This document shows, one piece after another, positions 55,004 to 63,615 of a stretch of DNA of 64,000 nucleotides (position 1 is the stretch's first letter; each line of letters starts with the position of its first letter). The notes under the pieces were generated by a model. The model did not search any database. It had not been told where the DNA came from and saw only the letters and a list, made by a program, of their open reading frames with translations. The DNA lies in the NCBI GenBank assembly GCA_002077065.1, contig NAJO01000021.1, forward strand, positions 793,882-857,881, in the 5' to 3' direction. The position numbers and the translations under genes were made by a program. Source of the DNA: Cryoendolithus antarcticus. Its lineage: Eukaryota > Ascomycota > Dothideomycetes > Cladosporiales > Cladosporiaceae.

Positions 55004-55615
55004 TTACTGGAGACGTGTTATAGAAGCGCCAAGAGTAGGTTGGCTCGGACCCAAGCCAATCTGTGGTACACCGTATGTGGACTTGTTGCCGGTGGGGCTG
55101 ACGATTCTACTGAGATCGCCCGATTTTGCGAGCAAGCTACTTCCCAATTGGCTCGGAGAGGGCAAACTGTATGCACTGCCACTTCTCGAAGATGAAATCA
55201 TCTCAGACGAGTCCACTGGCGTCGAATTCGCGGAAAGTGTTGTAGTTTTGCTGACTTGAGGATTGCAAGTCGCATATTCCTTGCTCACCATTGATGATGA
55301 GCCGTGACCTGCAATGCTCTGCAAGATGTAACCGCCAAAGGAAGTCGAGATCTCTTCACTGTCGATAGTAGATGTTGCAGTGCAGTCGTGCGTCCTGGTG
55401 TCTGAAGTGTCGCCAGTGAGAGAGGCATTGGAAAGATATGCAGCGGGAAGTGTCGTCTGGCGGAACGAAGACGGAGGCTTGCTACTCGCGGACAGCGGAG
55501 GTGAGTTGTACGGTGTGACATTGATGAGCACGATAGATGACCTATTGCTAGAGAGTGCGTGGAAAACGGGGGCTAGCAGTGAGTATTTACTCACCAGCCG
55601 CCAAGTGTTGACCAT
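55004..55615 (-). CDS. Ser/Thr-rich hypothetical protein
   Basis: A 203-codon single-exon frame starts MVNTWRLVSKYSLLAPVFHA and has no recognised domain. Seen: a weakly hydrophobic N-terminus that could be a marginal signal or anchor, then a chain rich in Ser and Thr with several N-glycosylation sequons (NRS, NAS, NKS) and three Cys. The TATA-like box about 42 bp upstream and the clean frame support a real gene, but codon constraint could not be tested. It would fit a small glycosylated wall or surface protein. It sits beside the second RIP island. Confidence 0.42.
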   Translation of the reverse strand: MVNTWRLVSKYSLLAPVFHALSSNRSSIVLINVTPYNSPPLSASSKPPSSFRQTTLPAAYLSNASLTGDTSDTRTHDCTATSTIDSEEISTSFGGYILQSIAGHGSSSMVSKEYATCNPQVSKTTTLSANSTPVDSSEMISSSRSGSAYSLPSPSQLGSSLLAKSGDLSRIVSPTGNKSTYGVPQIGLGPSQPTLGASITRLQ

Positions 55616-55656
55616 AGCAGCGGGGCTTGAAGGACCAGGGGTGTAGGTGAAGCGGT

Positions 55657-55664
55657 CTTATATA
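55657..55664 (-). promoter_or_regulatory. TATA-like box for the Ser/Thr-rich gene
   Basis: TATATAAG on the minus strand, about 42 bp before the ATG at 55615. The spacing is short if it is to act as a core TATA, so the transcript leader would be very short. Confidence 0.4.
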
Positions 55665-56029
55665 CATACCGTGCGGTACACCTAAGTGTGCACCGCGATC
55701 TCGAGAGTTCAAGGCCAACGTCATTAGAACCGCGCAGCGCCGAAAGCGACTAGTAGCGATAGGAGATCGGCCTTGTATCTCAACAACAACAATTTAATGT
55801 TATAGTTTGGAAGTCGGAGGATTGCGCTTAAGGGCCTGAGACGCGTGAGTCATGCTCACGTGTTCAATTTCGAACGCGGGGCACGGGGGCGCGGTCCAAA
55901 CATGGGCGCGCTTTACCAACTCTTGCTTAACTTGTTGCACGAGAAGAGTACTTAGTGATTCATTGGATGTTAGGCAGAATGTTGTTGTTGTCGATTAAGC
56001 GCGCGGCCGGGTGGACCGGGCTTGTCTAT
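55665..56029. other. Flank of the second RIP island, no gene
   Basis: Ordinary composition grading into AT-rich sequence. No coding feature seen. Confidence 0.4.
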
Positions 56030-56815
56030 CTAATGTCTTAGCAGAATTAATATAGTCTATAACTTAGCTCCCTAAGGTGCCCCGGCCTACGACACTAGTC
56101 TTGCTAAGCTAGGCAGCTACCCCACGTCACGTGAACCCGAGTTAGACAAATACCCTATTCCGCCCGGCCTAGTACTTTAACGCTATACTATATAGTCTTA
56201 ATACCGGCGCTTCTTTAACGTACTTTATTAAGCGAGCGGGTTATACTAGCGAGTTAGTTAAAACGCGTGTATAACGCGTCTCTCTACTTCTCTCTTTTAA
56301 TATATAATATCTATTAGGTATACTACTAATATAGAAATCTATCTAGTAAAAAGATCTCGTAGTATATCGGACGCCTTATACTAATTCCCTAGTACTAGAC
56401 AAAACTAATTACTACTTCTTATAAGAGAGATATAGCCGTCTCGTATAAGAAGAGTAGCATCCTCGCGCTAAGCTACTAAGTTATTAAGAGTATAAGAGGC
56501 GAGTTCTAGTAATAGACGTAGGCTTACGCCCGCGCGTTACTACGTCTTTATAATTGGCGCCCTAGCCTTTTCCTTTAGACTTAGCGTAGAACTTCCTTCC
56601 TTCCTATATCGAACTTATTAAATACTATATAAGGGTCCTATATATACGTTCCTCTCCTATAATAATTTAGATTTATAGATAGGATTTTATAGATTAATTT
56701 TAGAGATTAATTTTAGAGATATAGATATATTAGAAGTAATAAGTAAGAGAAAGGTTATATAGAAGATAAAAGATAAAGTTTTAAAGTAATAAGATACTTA
56801 GAGAATATAAAGGCG
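56030..56815. repeat. Second RIP-affected AT-rich island
   Basis: From about 56160 the sequence is rich in TA and poor in CA/TG, with CpG retained, as in the first island. It contains an LTR-like copy at 56360-56660 and ends in a purine-rich, A/T-heavy run (56660-56810). No ORF. Confidence 0.75.
56360..56660 (+). repeat. LTR-like repeat, longest copy (D)
   Basis: Begins GATCTCGTAGTATATCGGAC and ends near CTCCTATAATAATTTAG. Shares 5' landmarks with the pieces at 46425-46510, 41545 and 42414, and 3' landmarks (ACTTAGCGTAGAACTTCC, TATATCGAACTTA) with 46113-46290. It looks like a solo LTR or LTR-type repeat of about 300 bp, RIP-mutated. Confidence 0.5.
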
Positions 56816-56826
56816 GCGACGGCGAA

Positions 56827-56870
56827 ACCGCGCCTCGATCGGGACGCACCCCGATCGGGTGAGGCGCGGT
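56827..56870. repeat. GC-rich hairpin at the island edge
   Basis: ACCGCGCCTC pairs with GAGGCGCGGT and, inside it, GATCGGG pairs with CCCGATC, with a four-base bulge and a short loop. It lies exactly at the step from AT-rich to GC-rich sequence. Confidence 0.6.
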
Positions 56871-58615
56871 CCCGACGCGGTCAAGCGCCGGCCGCAACCG
56901 GCCAAGCGTGCGGGCCCGCCGTCATCTCGACTTCACTCGGGTTGCACACCTGACACCGTCGGCCCTTTTTGCTCGCAATGCGACTGCCCTTTCTTGCCGC
57001 CCGCCAACATCGCGATCTCTGACCGCCGGCGACGCTGCGCCTCCACAGCTGACGCGTCCTGTGAATAGGACGATGCGAGATTCGAGCCTGACCAGTGATG
57101 ACCGCCATCGCCCCCGAGGACGCAGCTTCTGCGACTGGAATGGTCAGCCGGTGCGTTGCAAGGCTCTGCCGACTTTCCTCAGTACATCGGCCAAGTAATT
57201 CTGCGAGGCGGCATCATCTGCACTGCCCTCCATCGGCGAGCTGGCATGGATCTGTGCTGCGGTTGCGAGTGGTTGTGTTTCAGGCATCTGGACGTGCCTC
57301 ATCGGCCTAAGAGTTCCTCGCCTACACATCTCTGCGGTGACCAGCCGACCACATCCACCTCCTCTATCTGCGGCCTCATTGCGCCGCCTCCACATCACAC
57401 AGGCGCCAACCGCGGCCACATCCTGCCAGCTTCGCCCTCTACTTCATGCACGATCCTTGCACATTGGTCGTCCCGTGTTTCGGCTGGTCAAATCTCATGC
57501 GTGTGACTGCACTGGCGCCGTTAGCACCTCAACGGACTGTGCTTGCGACTAGAATTGGCAAGGAGCTCTTTGGGTACTGTTGTAAGCTGGTCCTGCTCCC
57601 TAAACGGAAAGACTGGAAGCAGCAGACAAGCCTGCCTTACGTGCGATACGGCTATATGTTGTGCTCAGTTCGCTGACCTGTTTTGTTCTGTTCGCGTTCC
57701 TCCAGTGCTTGACAGTGCCCGTACCTCCCAGAGCGGGCTGTACACTGCTAGCACCAACACTTCAATCAGGGCGATGACTTCTGCGGTGTCGTTGGATAAC
57801 ATGATCGTTTACCGCGGTCCACCTTTGCAGTCTACCGCATGTAAGACGTCCGAACGTTTCCCCTCGCCAAGAAGCCACCCGGGCGAAGTCGTGTTCAGCT
57901 TATCGAGCACTTGCCAGCCGCTGGCCGACCGTACGTCTATCAAACAAAGCCGAGTTAACCCGCCCTCCTTGCGGACGCTGACATATGAACGATAGATCAC
58001 TCCTTGAAACCCGAAACGACATCGATGATCGCGCCATCACATCGCCAGAGGTCTGGTCCATTTCAGCTCCAGCCTTTGACGGAGAGCAGTCTCGCGTCTC
58101 GCGCTTACGGAGACCATGCAGAACGTCGATGCTGCAGTCCCAAAGGCTGAAGTGGTGTTCATGGCAAGACCGGCGAGAAGTAGTCCTACACCCTTTGCGG
58201 AATCTGTCGTAGCAGCATGTTCGCCACCACTGCAGATCGAGTCCACTCCTCCAAGACAGAGCGTAGTCGAGCTGCCGGCCTCTACCGGAAGGTCCTACAA
58301 TGCAAGCGCCACGGCCGCCGGCGGACATGTTTCCCTTTCCTGTATTGGAGGCCCGGAGTCTGCCTTTGTCGAAGGAAAAGGTGATAGATGCAGAGTGCTG
58401 TCCGATGGTGAAGTGTCTGTTCGAAAAACATTGGCTGAACAGCCTTCTGCACGCTCCGCAAGCTGGTGGGATCCAGCGATTCGCGATGAGCCCGATAGAC
58501 ATCCTATTGAATCGCCAATATCGACCTGGATCCCACCAGCCGATACCGACAGCAGTGGCAGTGACAGTGACAGACCTTGGCAACGACACCAACATGTTGC
58601 TACATTTGTGGCCAA
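56871..58615. other. GC-rich region without a supported gene
   Basis: About 1.7 kb after the hairpin. Many overlapping frames exist on both strands (a 205-codon plus frame at 58116-58733 and a 231-codon minus frame at 57900-58595), but none has a domain or plausible splice partners. It could be decayed repeat or a lineage-specific gene. Confidence 0.35.
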
Positions 58616-59728
58616 CTACCCGAAGTGGCCAACTTCCCCAGGAATTACGTTACAGGGGAACTCCGCCAGTAGGCCGATCTGGTCACTCAATCGATCGAGC
58701 GAGCTCGACACACTCTCTAATGACGGAGGGTGAGCACGTTTCTCTCGCTGATTTCGCCAGTACGTGTCCTCTGTGACGCCTAGCATATCCTGGTCCGAGT
58801 CAGAGGATGCAGCTCGCTCTTCACTCTCGCTCTCGTTCTCGCTCTCGCTCTCGTTCTCGCTCTCGCTCTCGTTCTCGCTCTGGTTCTCGTTCTCGTTCTC
58901 GTTCTCGCTCTCGTCCTCGCTCACACTGTCACTGTCGCTTTCGCTGCCGCTCCCGAACGCAGCGGTCACTTCTTCGCTCCATTCGTCTTTCGGCTTGTCA
59001 CGTCTACGGCCCCTCTGCGACGCGTCACACATTGCTTCGATATTCGTATTCCAACATTCATGGTCCCAGAGCCTTGCAATTGCGGCACGAAGCTCAGGCC
59101 TCAGTCGAAAACCAAGTATCTGCTTACAGACATGCGCTTCGAGGCAGTATGCACGAGCGGCGAAGTAGAACAGCCGCTGGAACAAGCTGCGGTACCGGGT
59201 GCAGGTTGATCTCCGTTCAGGAATTTGGAATGGTGCTTTATATGGCCGATGCGAAAAGTTAGATCGTAGCCAACAGAGGACTGATCTGTCGGTGTGCTGG
59301 ACGGTGTCTTCGCATCGGTCCAAGAACCTATCTACTGCCATGCCGATCACGACCAACCGGCGTTCCATATCCGCAAGGCTTATAATTTCGCGAGCATTGA
59401 CGAGTCCTAAGGACAGCGCCACGCTGTCAGCAGCAGGCTTCGAGGTCAGTCGTCGTAGTGCAGCTCGGTCGGCGCCACGAAAAGTCTTGGCCCACTTCGT
59501 GCGACGCATCCAGTTATTTTCCAACGTCAGTTCATCGCTACCGACGTCGGTCGTATCGGCCATCACCGCATTAGCGCTCACCCTGTCCCGCTCCTCCTGC
59601 ATGAACATCTGCACTCGGCGCGTCCGACGTGGTGTTCCCGTTGCCAATGACTCACAGAAATCGACACCGTCTGTAGTGTCCACAATCCAGTACGAATGGG
59701 AGCCAGCTTGCGTCCAACTCTGTAGCAT
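58616..59728 (-). CDS. Repeat-associated fungal family protein with Ser-Glu-Asn tract
   Basis: A 370-codon single frame. Seen: residues 70-240 read like a domain I recall from large, multicopy fungal proteins that carry C2H2 fingers and DUF3505-type regions near mobile or subtelomeric DNA (NNWMRRTKWAKTFRGADRAA, VIGMAVDRFLDRCEDTVQ, LRSNFSHRPYKAPFQIPERR, RYRSLFQRLFYFAARAYCLE). After it comes an acidic low-complexity tract of Ser, Glu and Asn (about 271-312) and a short tail. No catalytic motif is present, and the fingers expected upstream in longer relatives are absent, so it may be a fragment of a larger element protein or one exon of it. Family recall is from memory and could not be searched. 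Its neighbours are tandem repeats and a transposase. Confidence 0.5.
   Translation of the reverse strand: MLQSWTQAGSHSYWIVDTTDGVDFCESLATGTPRRTRRVQMFMQEERDRVSANAVMADTTDVGSDELTLENNWMRRTKWAKTFRGADRAALRRLTSKPAADSVALSLGLVNAREIISLADMERRLVVIGMAVDRFLDRCEDTVQHTDRSVLCWLRSNFSHRPYKAPFQIPERRSTCTRYRSLFQRLFYFAARAYCLEAHVCKQILGFRLRPELRAAIARLWDHECWNTNIEAMCDASQRGRRRDKPKDEWSEEVTAAFGSGSESDSDSVSEDESENENENENQSENESESENESESENESESEERAASSDSDQDMLGVTEDTYWRNQREKRAHPPSLESVSSSLDRLSDQIGLLAEFPCNVIPGEVGHFG
58800..58930. repeat. Hexamer/12-mer coding repeat (Ser-Glu-Asn)
   Basis: Plus strand shows interleaved CGCTCT/CGTTCT units, the reverse of GAGAGC/GAGAAC, which encode the Ser-Glu and Glu-Asn run in the minus-strand protein. 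The repeat keeps the reading frame. Confidence 0.75.
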
Positions 59729-59905
59729 GAGTCTTTGGTTGATCGAATCATGAACCTATCCATCCCTATTGCTCCGAACATCGTGGGACTTCGACAATTG
59801 ACGAGTGACGATATCCAGGCTTGTGGAGCGCATACTGCAAAGCTTACAGCCAAGCCCGGCCTGTAGCGCTAGCTCTAGGTGTGGTGATGACCCAACAACT
59901 CGGCA
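59729..59905. other. Short flank between gene and tandem repeat
   Basis: No feature recognised between the start of the Ser-Glu-Asn protein and the 45-bp repeats. Confidence 0.35.
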
Positions 59906-60040
59906 GGGAACACTTTGTCATGGTAATTGCGAAGTTCGCAACAAACCACAGGGAACACTTTGTCATGGTAATTGCGAAGTTCGCAACAAACCACAGGGAA
60001 CACTTTGTCATGGTAATTGCGAAGTTCGCAACATACCACA
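59906..60040. repeat. Three 45-bp tandem repeats, each with a 15-bp palindrome
   Basis: Units start at 59906, 59951 and 59996. The first two are identical and the third differs by one base near its end (ACATACC for ACAAACC). Each contains TTGCGAAGTTCGCAA, a perfect inverted repeat around a central G. The unit length is a multiple of three, but I see no gene using it. Confidence 0.9.
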
Positions 60041-60267
60041 GATAGCGCTAAGACTCGCTCCAGAGCAACCAACCCCGCCGTCTCGTAGCGAGCGCGCACT
60101 AAACAAGTATACCATGTCCACTAACTCATATATATCCACTAGTGTGATCAAACCTTCTAACCGACGCGCATTGCACGTTGATCGTATTCTAACTTCCAAC
60201 TTTGTTTGCGCTTTGCGGAGCTAGTTACGAACAGAACAAACCAGGACACGATGCAGACCGGGACCGC

Positions 60268-60274
60268 TATATAA
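60268..60274 (+). promoter_or_regulatory. TATA-like box for the secreted Cys-rich gene
   Basis: TATATAA about 110 bp upstream of the ATG at 60384, a typical distance for a fungal TATA-driven promoter. Confidence 0.45.
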
Positions 60275-60383
60275 TTCGCCGTAGCGCTATGGTCGTAACA
60301 CTGAATCTCTGTAAGTTCTATCTAACCCTCTACTACGCACTGCCAGTCCGTCAGCTTGGCGTGGCACTTCAACCTACCACAAA

Positions 60384-61287
60384 ATGTACCGTCTATCTAT
60401 CCTCGCGGTCGTGACCGCTTTGCTCTGTCGTTATAGCCAGGCTGCGATGAACGAGCCATATCGCGACATCCTCAACGGTCGTAACTTGAGTGGTGCCCCA
60501 GGAATGACCTGGAAAGGCCCTCTATTCGAAGGCGGCGAGAACTACACCTTGACTGGAACGCTCGAGGTAGGTTATGCATTATTCCCACACCTGTGCTGTG
60601 TTCTGATTCGTTACCTCAGGAAATCTACAAACAAGCGGTAGCCATCAATCCAGAGCAGGCTGTCCCTAAGGGATTCCAGGCTCCTAATACGACACTTGCC
60701 AAGCGAGCTCAGGTATGCGATCATGCCGTGCCCTCTAAGAGATATTCTTCTATTCGGTGACGTTACTGATTATGACGACGTCTTCAACAGACCGGCGGCT
60801 GTTGCAACTGTCTACCAGAACCGGGTTTTGGATGGTACGCCAACACTCAGACGTTGTCCGGCCAAGTTGGATGGCTCCTAGCCGGCGGCGCTGGCGGTGC
60901 CTGTGTTACTGGAGACAGTGGCATTGCGAGGGTGGCTTGCAATAACGGGCCAAACTTCCGGGATGGGAGTCTCTTTCTTACAAGCGCGATTAGCTTGGTG
61001 AACAACGTGAGTCGGACACACGTCCATTATCCAGAAGATTGATACATGCTTTCATGAGTGAATGAATGAATAAAGGCTAATGGTCGGCTTTGCCTGGCTT
61101 ACAGCGGCCAGCGAATGCTGAAGCCCCTTGCAACGTTATTGGTCAGTATGCAGCGGAGATTCTTCAAAATTGTCGGACCTCGTTCGTCGGTGACGGCATT
61201 ACTTATGACATGGTGTGGCCATCGCAGATCTGTACCGACTATGGATGGTGTGTATATGTCGACGGCAACAACGGCAACCAGTGCTAA
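60384..61287 (+). CDS. Secreted cysteine-rich protein, four exons (candidate effector)
   Basis: Exons 60384-60566, 60620-60712, 60791-61006 and 61105-61287; introns of 53, 78 and 98 bp with GTAGGT, GTATGC and GTGAGT donors and CAG acceptors, all in phase 0. The product is 224 residues. Seen: the signal peptide is MYRLSILAVVTALLCRYSQA. The mature part has Cys in TGGCCNCLPEPGFGWY, GGACVTGDSG, ARVACNNGP, EAPCNVIGQ, QNCRTS, QICTDYGWC and a last residue Cys. Two N-glycosylation sequons occur early (NLS, NYT). There is no transmembrane segment after the signal and no catalytic motif. I do not recognise the family. Four clean splice joins that keep a single frame, the signal peptide and the Cys pattern all argue for a real, expressed gene. 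Its setting beside repeats and RIP DNA is typical of effector-like genes. Confidence 0.75.
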
Positions 61288-62115
61288 GTGTCGCGTTCAA
61301 ACACCGTCGAGGGTATCGCAGTCGAGAACCTTAGCAGCGAGATCCCTGGCGGCGCGGAGGAGGTGTACCGCCACGGAGGAGTCAGACGGCTACAGCGTAG
61401 TAGACACACTGGTGGGCTTCTCTCCTTAGTCACCGTGTGGTAGATAGGTACAGCTGAGATCAGGTAGCACTTGTCGCTTAACAAAGGCTTATGCAACGTT
61501 TTGCAATGATTCTGCGAGCCGTAGGCGCTGCGGTACTCTGCTGTAGGGTTGTGGCTGCCGATGGACCGGTGACAGGTCAGCGAGTATGAAGACTGTTGAA
61601 GATTGCCGGACAAGAGCATCCAGACCGCCACAGACCCACTGCAGGTATAAAGCAGTGGATCGTCCCAGCAGTAGATACACAGCTCAATCAACCATAAGCT
61701 CCAGCGATACGCAGGCACTGCTCACCTTTGTGCCGTATATTGGGCATGCGGCACTCTTAGAGTGTACGTAGGTCTAACGCGAAGTGCGAGCAGGTGCAGG
61801 TAATGCTCTCGATGTCCAGCCAGACCTCCACAGACGCAGCAGACACAGCGGTGACAGCTCCAATTGGGAGAGATGGATGTCTGAACATGCACTACAAAGT
61901 TGCTTTATCGTACCGGGTGAGCCGCGGGTGACATCTGCGTAGAGCCAAGGTCATATTATTGAACCTCCGAATCTGCAAGGACGTTCCGATCTTGCATTAT
62001 CGAGATCGCCGACGCACTCGCTACCATGGTCAACGGAAACCAATAACGTAAATCCTGGGGAAGTGGTGTATTCCGGGATGTGGTGCAATTTCGCCCGCAT
62101 TTCCTTGCTTAATAG
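61288..62115. other. Intergenic before the transposase
   Basis: About 830 bp of normal composition. No gene, and no copy of the CGCGGTTTTTA motif seen on the right side of the transposase was found here. Confidence 0.4.
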
Positions 62116-63615
62116 CGCGACACATCTACAACGACCGCGTACACCGAATCTGACATAAATAATGCTCTCCTCGACTATCGCACAGGCAAGTACACTTCCG
62201 CGCGGAAGTGTGCGCTCGCGTACAACATACCAGTCCAAAGCTTCCGAAACCGCCTCGCCGGTCGCATTTCACGATCCCATGCGCATGAACACATGCAAGT
62301 TCTTTCAAACGCTGAAGAGAAGACATTGGTGAGATGGATCACGCATCTTACCATCACCGGTTTTCCTGCCTCGCCATCCCTAGTCATAGCAATAGCGGAA
62401 GAAATACGTAGGAACCGCTACCAGGTTGCACGACTACCCCCATCTTACCCACGACCCATCGGCAAAAGCTGGCTCGATCGCTTCCGGGCGCGTCACCCTG
62501 ACATCCAAGGCGTATGGACTCGCAAGATTGATGGTTCAAGGCACAAGGCTATGAGTGTAGAGACTGTAAAGACATGGTTCGATGCGGTCACGGAGCTGCG
62601 GCTTCAACACAAGTACCCTCCTGAACGCATCTACAACATGGACGAGTCTGGCTTCGCGGTCGGCGAGAGTCAGTCATCGAGAGCTTTAGTCAGCATCCGC
62701 GAAAACTCAAGTTGGAAGGTCATACCCGGCAGGCAACAGTGGATAACTGCGATAGAGTGTATCAGCGTTAGTGGCTCAGCGCTTCCACCCCTCCTCATAT
62801 TCAAGGCAAAGCACACCAATACAGGCTGGATACCGGCACATACACCACCAGACTGGCGTTTCTCGACAAGCAATAGCGGCTGGACGTCTGACAGCCACGC
62901 GTACGAGTGGCTGACTACTGTTTTCGAGCCCTCGACCCGACCAGCTGACCCATCACTCCATCGCCTTCTCGTCATGGACGGTCACGGAAGCCATATTACC
63001 GCGAACGTGATAGCGCACTGCATGAAGCACGCTATCGATTTGCTCATTTTACCACCACACACCTCTCATATGCTTCAGCCGTTGGATGTAAGTGTGTTCG
63101 CGCCCCTGAAACGTGCACTGGCCAAAGAAACGGATGCAGTCTCGAGGGTCGAGTACGGTCGCATTCAGCGGGTGGAATGGACCGAGATGTACATTCGCGC
63201 AAGTGAGAATGCTTTCACATCGGCCAACATCGTATCTGGCTGGCGAGCGACAGGTTTGAACCCTCTGAGCCCGATCACAGTGCTGGAAAAGCTCGTTGTG
63301 CAAGTATCCTCACGAGCTTTGCATCTATCTACGCCAGGTGAACTGCCGAGTCTCGACACGTCTCTGCTCAACAGCTCACCCCCAGATGGTACCGAGCTGA
63401 GACATGCGAATTCTTTGTTGAACGCTCAAGTCCAGGAGGCTACAGGTCTGTCTTCTCCAGCGAAGCGTTACGCGAAACGTATGACCCGCGCGCTCGAGAC
63501 TACACAAAGTGAGCTCGTTACGATCCGGAGCGAACTCGCCGAACACCGAAAGCTTCTACAAAACGGTTTCGGACGCTTCGAAGTAGCCCCGTTAACTCTA
63601 TATCGCGGTTTTTAG
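62116..63615 (+). mobile_element. Pogo/Fot-type DDE transposase, core intact, start codon not visible
   Basis: The frame is open from just after a TAG at 62113. The first ATG in frame is 62293, but the sequence before it still encodes the N-terminal psq-type helix-turn-helix (YTESDINNALLDYRTGKYTS and YNIPVQSFRNRLAGR). Translation from 62293 would lose that domain. Seen next: a CENP-B-type second helix-turn-helix (SPSLVIAIAEEIRRN, GKSWLDRFRARHPDI), then the DDE core with YNMDESGFAVG (D1), LLVMDGHGSHI (D2) and LPPHTSHMLQPLDVSVFAPL (D3). The C-terminus is a helical tail (RMTRALETTQSELVTIRSEL). No internal stop or frameshift; composition is normal, unlike the RIP DNA that begins at its 3' end. 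It could be a recent insertion that lost its start, or a gene with a small upstream exon. Confidence 0.8.

Noticed and set aside
57900..58733. Overlapping 231-codon minus and 205-codon plus frames
   Set aside because: Neither has a domain, and they compete for the same DNA next to repeat material.
58800..60040. Possible CRISPR-like array from the repeats in this region
   Set aside because: The units are contiguous without unique spacers, one set is a coding microsatellite, and the genome is eukaryotic.
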